From Achromobacter sp. HZ34 (GTDB taxonomy: Bacteria > Pseudomonadota > Gammaproteobacteria > Burkholderiales > Burkholderiaceae_B), in NCBI RefSeq assembly GCF_002209485.1, contig NZ_NJIX01000004.1:434001-498000 (forward strand): a DNA stretch of 64,000 bases. The letters are read 5' to 3'. The position numbers and the translations under genes were made by a program. The notes under the pieces were generated by a model. That model made no database searches and was not told the DNA's origin. It worked only from the letters and a program-made list of their open reading frames with translations. Below, piece by piece: positions 61,772-64,000 of the stretch (its first letter is position 1; every line of letters starts with the position of its first letter).

Positions 61772-64000
61772 TTACATGCGATATCGCAGGGTCGCGTACA
61801 CCGCCCGCGGGTCGCCGTAGTAGCAGCTGACGGTGTCGCAAGATGCCTTGTACTTGCGGTCGAACAGATTGGTGGCGTTGATCTGCAGGCTGACGCGCTT
61901 GTTGATGTCGTACTTCGCCGACGCATCGAATACCGCATGGCCGCCGATCGAAACATCATTGGCGCTATCGCCAAACGTCTGTCCGACGTAGCGCACGCCG
62001 GCGCCTACCGCCAGGTTGCCGCGCCAACCGTCGCCCGGGATGGTGTAGTCGAGCCAGGCCGAGGCCAGATGGTTGGGCACATGATCGGGGCGGTTGCCGG
62101 TATTGCCATCGATGCCGTCGCTGAGGATGCGGCCATGCCAATAGGAATAGGCCAGTGTCGCGTTCAGGCGCTCGGCCAGGGCGAACTTGCCGTCCAGTTC
62201 AAGCCCGCGCACGCCCACCTTGCCGATCTGCCGCTGTTCGGTTTCCGTGATGGAGTCCGGTACGTTGGTCTGCTTCAAGTCGAAGACGGATGCGGTGAAC
62301 AGGGCATCGGTGCCGGCTGGCTGGTATTTGACGCCGGCCTCGTACTGCGTGCCATCCTGGGGCTTGAGCGACCCGCCCACCGTATAGCCATTGGCGGTGG
62401 GCGCCACCAGCGGCTGGAACGATTCCGAATAGTTCACATAAGTCGCCAGGCCTTCAGTCCATTTATAAGTCAGGCCGATGCGCTTGGTGAAGGCGGTTGC
62501 GGTGTCGTTGTCTTGCGTGCCCGTGTCGTAATAGATGGCCTTGGTGTTCACATGATCCTGGCGCACGCCCAGTGTCAGTATCCAGGGGCCATACGTCAGC
62601 TGCTCCTGGCCGTACAGGCCCAAGGCCTGCTGCTTGACGCGCCAATCCACGTAAGGCGCCAGGGCGATGCCGGAGCGGCCGGTATAGACGGGGTGGTAGA
62701 TGTCTATACCCGGCGCCGTGCCCAGGAGTATGTTCTCGTGCGTGTTGTCGTCGGTGTAGTCGAAGCCTGCCAGGGTCTTGCTTTCGATCGATTGCCAGCG
62801 CGTATCGTATTGGACTTGGTTGTCGATGGTATAGCGGTCGCTCTTGCCGGCGACCGAAAAGGCCGTGCGATCCTCGGTGGGATCGATGGTGGCACCATAG
62901 ACATCCGCATAATCCAGATCGACGTGTGTATAACGGGCATTTGATCGGACAATCCAGCCGTTGCCGAACTTGTGTTCGAACAACCAGCCAACGTCGGTCT
63001 GGCGCGTGTCGAAGTGGTGGAAGCTGGGTTCTCCCAGGAACTTGTTCAGGCTCAGGTCCACGTCGGCCGGGAAGGAGCGGGCCGTGGAGCTTTCCCGTTT
63101 GCTGTAGTCGGCCAGCAGCGTCAACGTCGTGTTGGCGTCGGGGCTCCAGGTCAGTGCGGGCGCGATGTAAAGGCGATTGTCTTTGGTGTAGTCATAACCG
63201 TAGTCGGCGTTCTGCCACATTCCCGTCAGGCGGTACTTCCACTTGCCGGCCTCGTCGACCGGGCCGCCGACGTCGAAGCCAGCCTCGTCATGTCCGGCGC
63301 CCTGGGTCGTATAGAGCTCCGTCAAAGGTTCGTCCGTGGGACGCTTGGTGATGGCATTGACCAGGCCGCCAGGCGCGTTCAGGCCGAACAGGCTGGACGT
63401 CGATCCCTTGAGTACATCCACCCGTTCCAGCCCATAGGGTTCGACACGGCTGGCGGTAAACCAGGCGGGTACGCGTGCGGGCAAGCCATCGCGGTAGGTG
63501 CCCAGTGTCGTTTCGTCAAAGCCGCGGATGCGGAAGTAGTCGTAACGATCGTCGGCGCCGTACTCGTCCACGGCCACGCTCGACGTGTAGGCGATTGCCT
63601 GCTGCAGGTTCTGCACGCCACGGGTGTCCATCTCCTGTCGCGTCACTACGGATACGGCGGCAGGGATGTCGATGATGGGAGTATCCGTCTTCGTGCCTAC
63701 CGCCGTGCTGGTCGCGACGAAGCCCGTGGTGTCGCCGACGGTGCTGCCCGTGACCGATACCACAGGCAAGGTGGCGTCGCCAGGGGCGGAGGGACGTGGC
63801 GCCGGCCGCAGGATATAGCCGCCGCCGGCCTGCGGCGCAGCCTGGATACCGCTGCCCGCCAGCAGGCGGTCCAGCCCCATCGACGCTGAATACTGGCCTT
63901 GCAAGCCTTGCGTCGAAGCCGCCTTGACCGCCGTGACGTCGTACGAGAGATTGACCCGCGCGATTCGGGCGTACTGCGCCAGCGCCACATCCAGCGCGCC
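61772..64000 (-). CDS. TonB-dependent siderophore receptor with STN domain (partial, start beyond window)
   Basis: Outer-membrane gated channel for a ferric siderophore; the N-terminus is cut by the window end. The visible 740 or so residues include the end of an STN (secretin/TonB) domain that in related proteins signals to an anti-sigma factor (ALDVALAQYARIARVNLSYD, and YSASMGLDRLLAGSGI). The plug follows (TPIIDIPAAVSVVTRQEMDTRG to VDVLKGSTSSLFGLNAPGGLVN), then a 22-strand barrel ending VYATLRYRM. The ligand is unknown, and no sigma/anti-sigma pair is in view. Family members of this type are FpvA/FoxA-like. Confidence 0.93.
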   Translation of the reverse strand, partial: GALDVALAQYARIARVNLSYDVTAVKAASTQGLQGQYSASMGLDRLLAGSGIQAAPQAGGGYILRPAPRPSAPGDATLPVVSVTGSTVGDTTGFVATSTAVGTKTDTPIIDIPAAVSVVTRQEMDTRGVQNLQQAIAYTSSVAVDEYGADDRYDYFRIRGFDETTLGTYRDGLPARVPAWFTASRVEPYGLERVDVLKGSTSSLFGLNAPGGLVNAITKRPTDEPLTELYTTQGAGHDEAGFDVGGPVDEAGKWKYRLTGMWQNADYGYDYTKDNRLYIAPALTWSPDANTTLTLLADYSKRESSTARSFPADVDLSLNKFLGEPSFHHFDTRQTDVGWLFEHKFGNGWIVRSNARYTHVDLDYADVYGATIDPTEDRTAFSVAGKSDRYTIDNQVQYDTRWQSIESKTLAGFDYTDDNTHENILLGTAPGIDIYHPVYTGRSGIALAPYVDWRVKQQALGLYGQEQLTYGPWILTLGVRQDHVNTKAIYYDTGTQDNDTATAFTKRIGLTYKWTEGLATYVNYSESFQPLVAPTANGYTVGGSLKPQDGTQYEAGVKYQPAGTDALFTASVFDLKQTNVPDSITETEQRQIGKVGVRGLELDGKFALAERLNATLAYSYWHGRILSDGIDGNTGNRPDHVPNHLASAWLDYTIPGDGWRGNLAVGAGVRYVGQTFGDSANDVSIGGHAVFDASAKYDINKRVSLQINATNLFDRKYKASCDTVSCYYGDPRAVYATLRYRM

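Overview
The window is chromosomal DNA of a high-G+C betaproteobacterium, most likely Alcaligenaceae (Bordetella/Achromobacter type). This is inferred from the protein sequences, the OmpC-like porins with neighbouring LysR genes, the DUF4148 protein, the CaiB/acyl-CoA dehydrogenase cluster and a PcaI/PcaJ pair with an IclR regulator. No database search was possible. Starts were moved inward where a ribosome binding site, signal peptide or conserved N-terminus favoured a later codon.

Region 1 (1-5.9 kb) is the envelope operon kdsD-kdsC-lptC-lptA-lptB-hpf on the minus strand, with purT divergent from it. The rpoN gene that often lies between lptB and hpf is absent. Region 2 (5.9-13.5 kb) has a lone peptide/nickel-type binding protein, a small unknown gene with an operator-like promoter, and an operon of TetR regulator, acyl-CoA dehydrogenase, family III CoA-transferase and 3-hydroxyacyl-CoA dehydrogenase. 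Region 3 (13.7-18.5 kb) is housekeeping: proB, obg, rpmA and rplU on the minus strand, then ispB and tRNA-Pro(CGG) on the plus strand.

Region 4 (18.5-34.6 kb) is the unusual part: eight minus-strand genes filling 16 kb directly after the tRNA. Six encode paralogous proteins that share an N-terminal head with an invariant SPDYG motif. Three are little more than that head (about 270-290 aa). The other three (1122-1358 aa) carry three or four further pairs of Ig-like repeats and a terminal Ig-like domain. Each short gene lies immediately upstream of a long one. In the middle are an Ig-like protein that ends in half an RCC1 blade and an RCC1 protein that lacks exactly that half blade; the two are in the same frame, separated by one amber codon. 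No signal peptide, secretion system, integrase or phage gene is visible. This is the best candidate for an undescribed system.

Region 5 (34.7-40.2 kb) holds two porin/LysR units that look like a duplication, including a conserved porin 3' untranslated region. Region 6 (40.2-51.6 kb) has a PLP aminotransferase with a divergent GntR regulator, a flavin reductase-like protein, and a run of HlyD-type adaptor, 14-TM MFS pump, outer-membrane efflux lipoprotein, EEP-family hydrolase and membrane-anchored penicillin acylase-family enzyme. Region 7 (51.7-64 kb) has an IclR regulator divergent from pcaIJ with a clear double operator, an FxLYD protein, a polar amino acid ABC transporter with an FAD oxidoreductase, queC, a GNAT acetyltransferase, ilvD and a TonB-dependent receptor cut by the window end.
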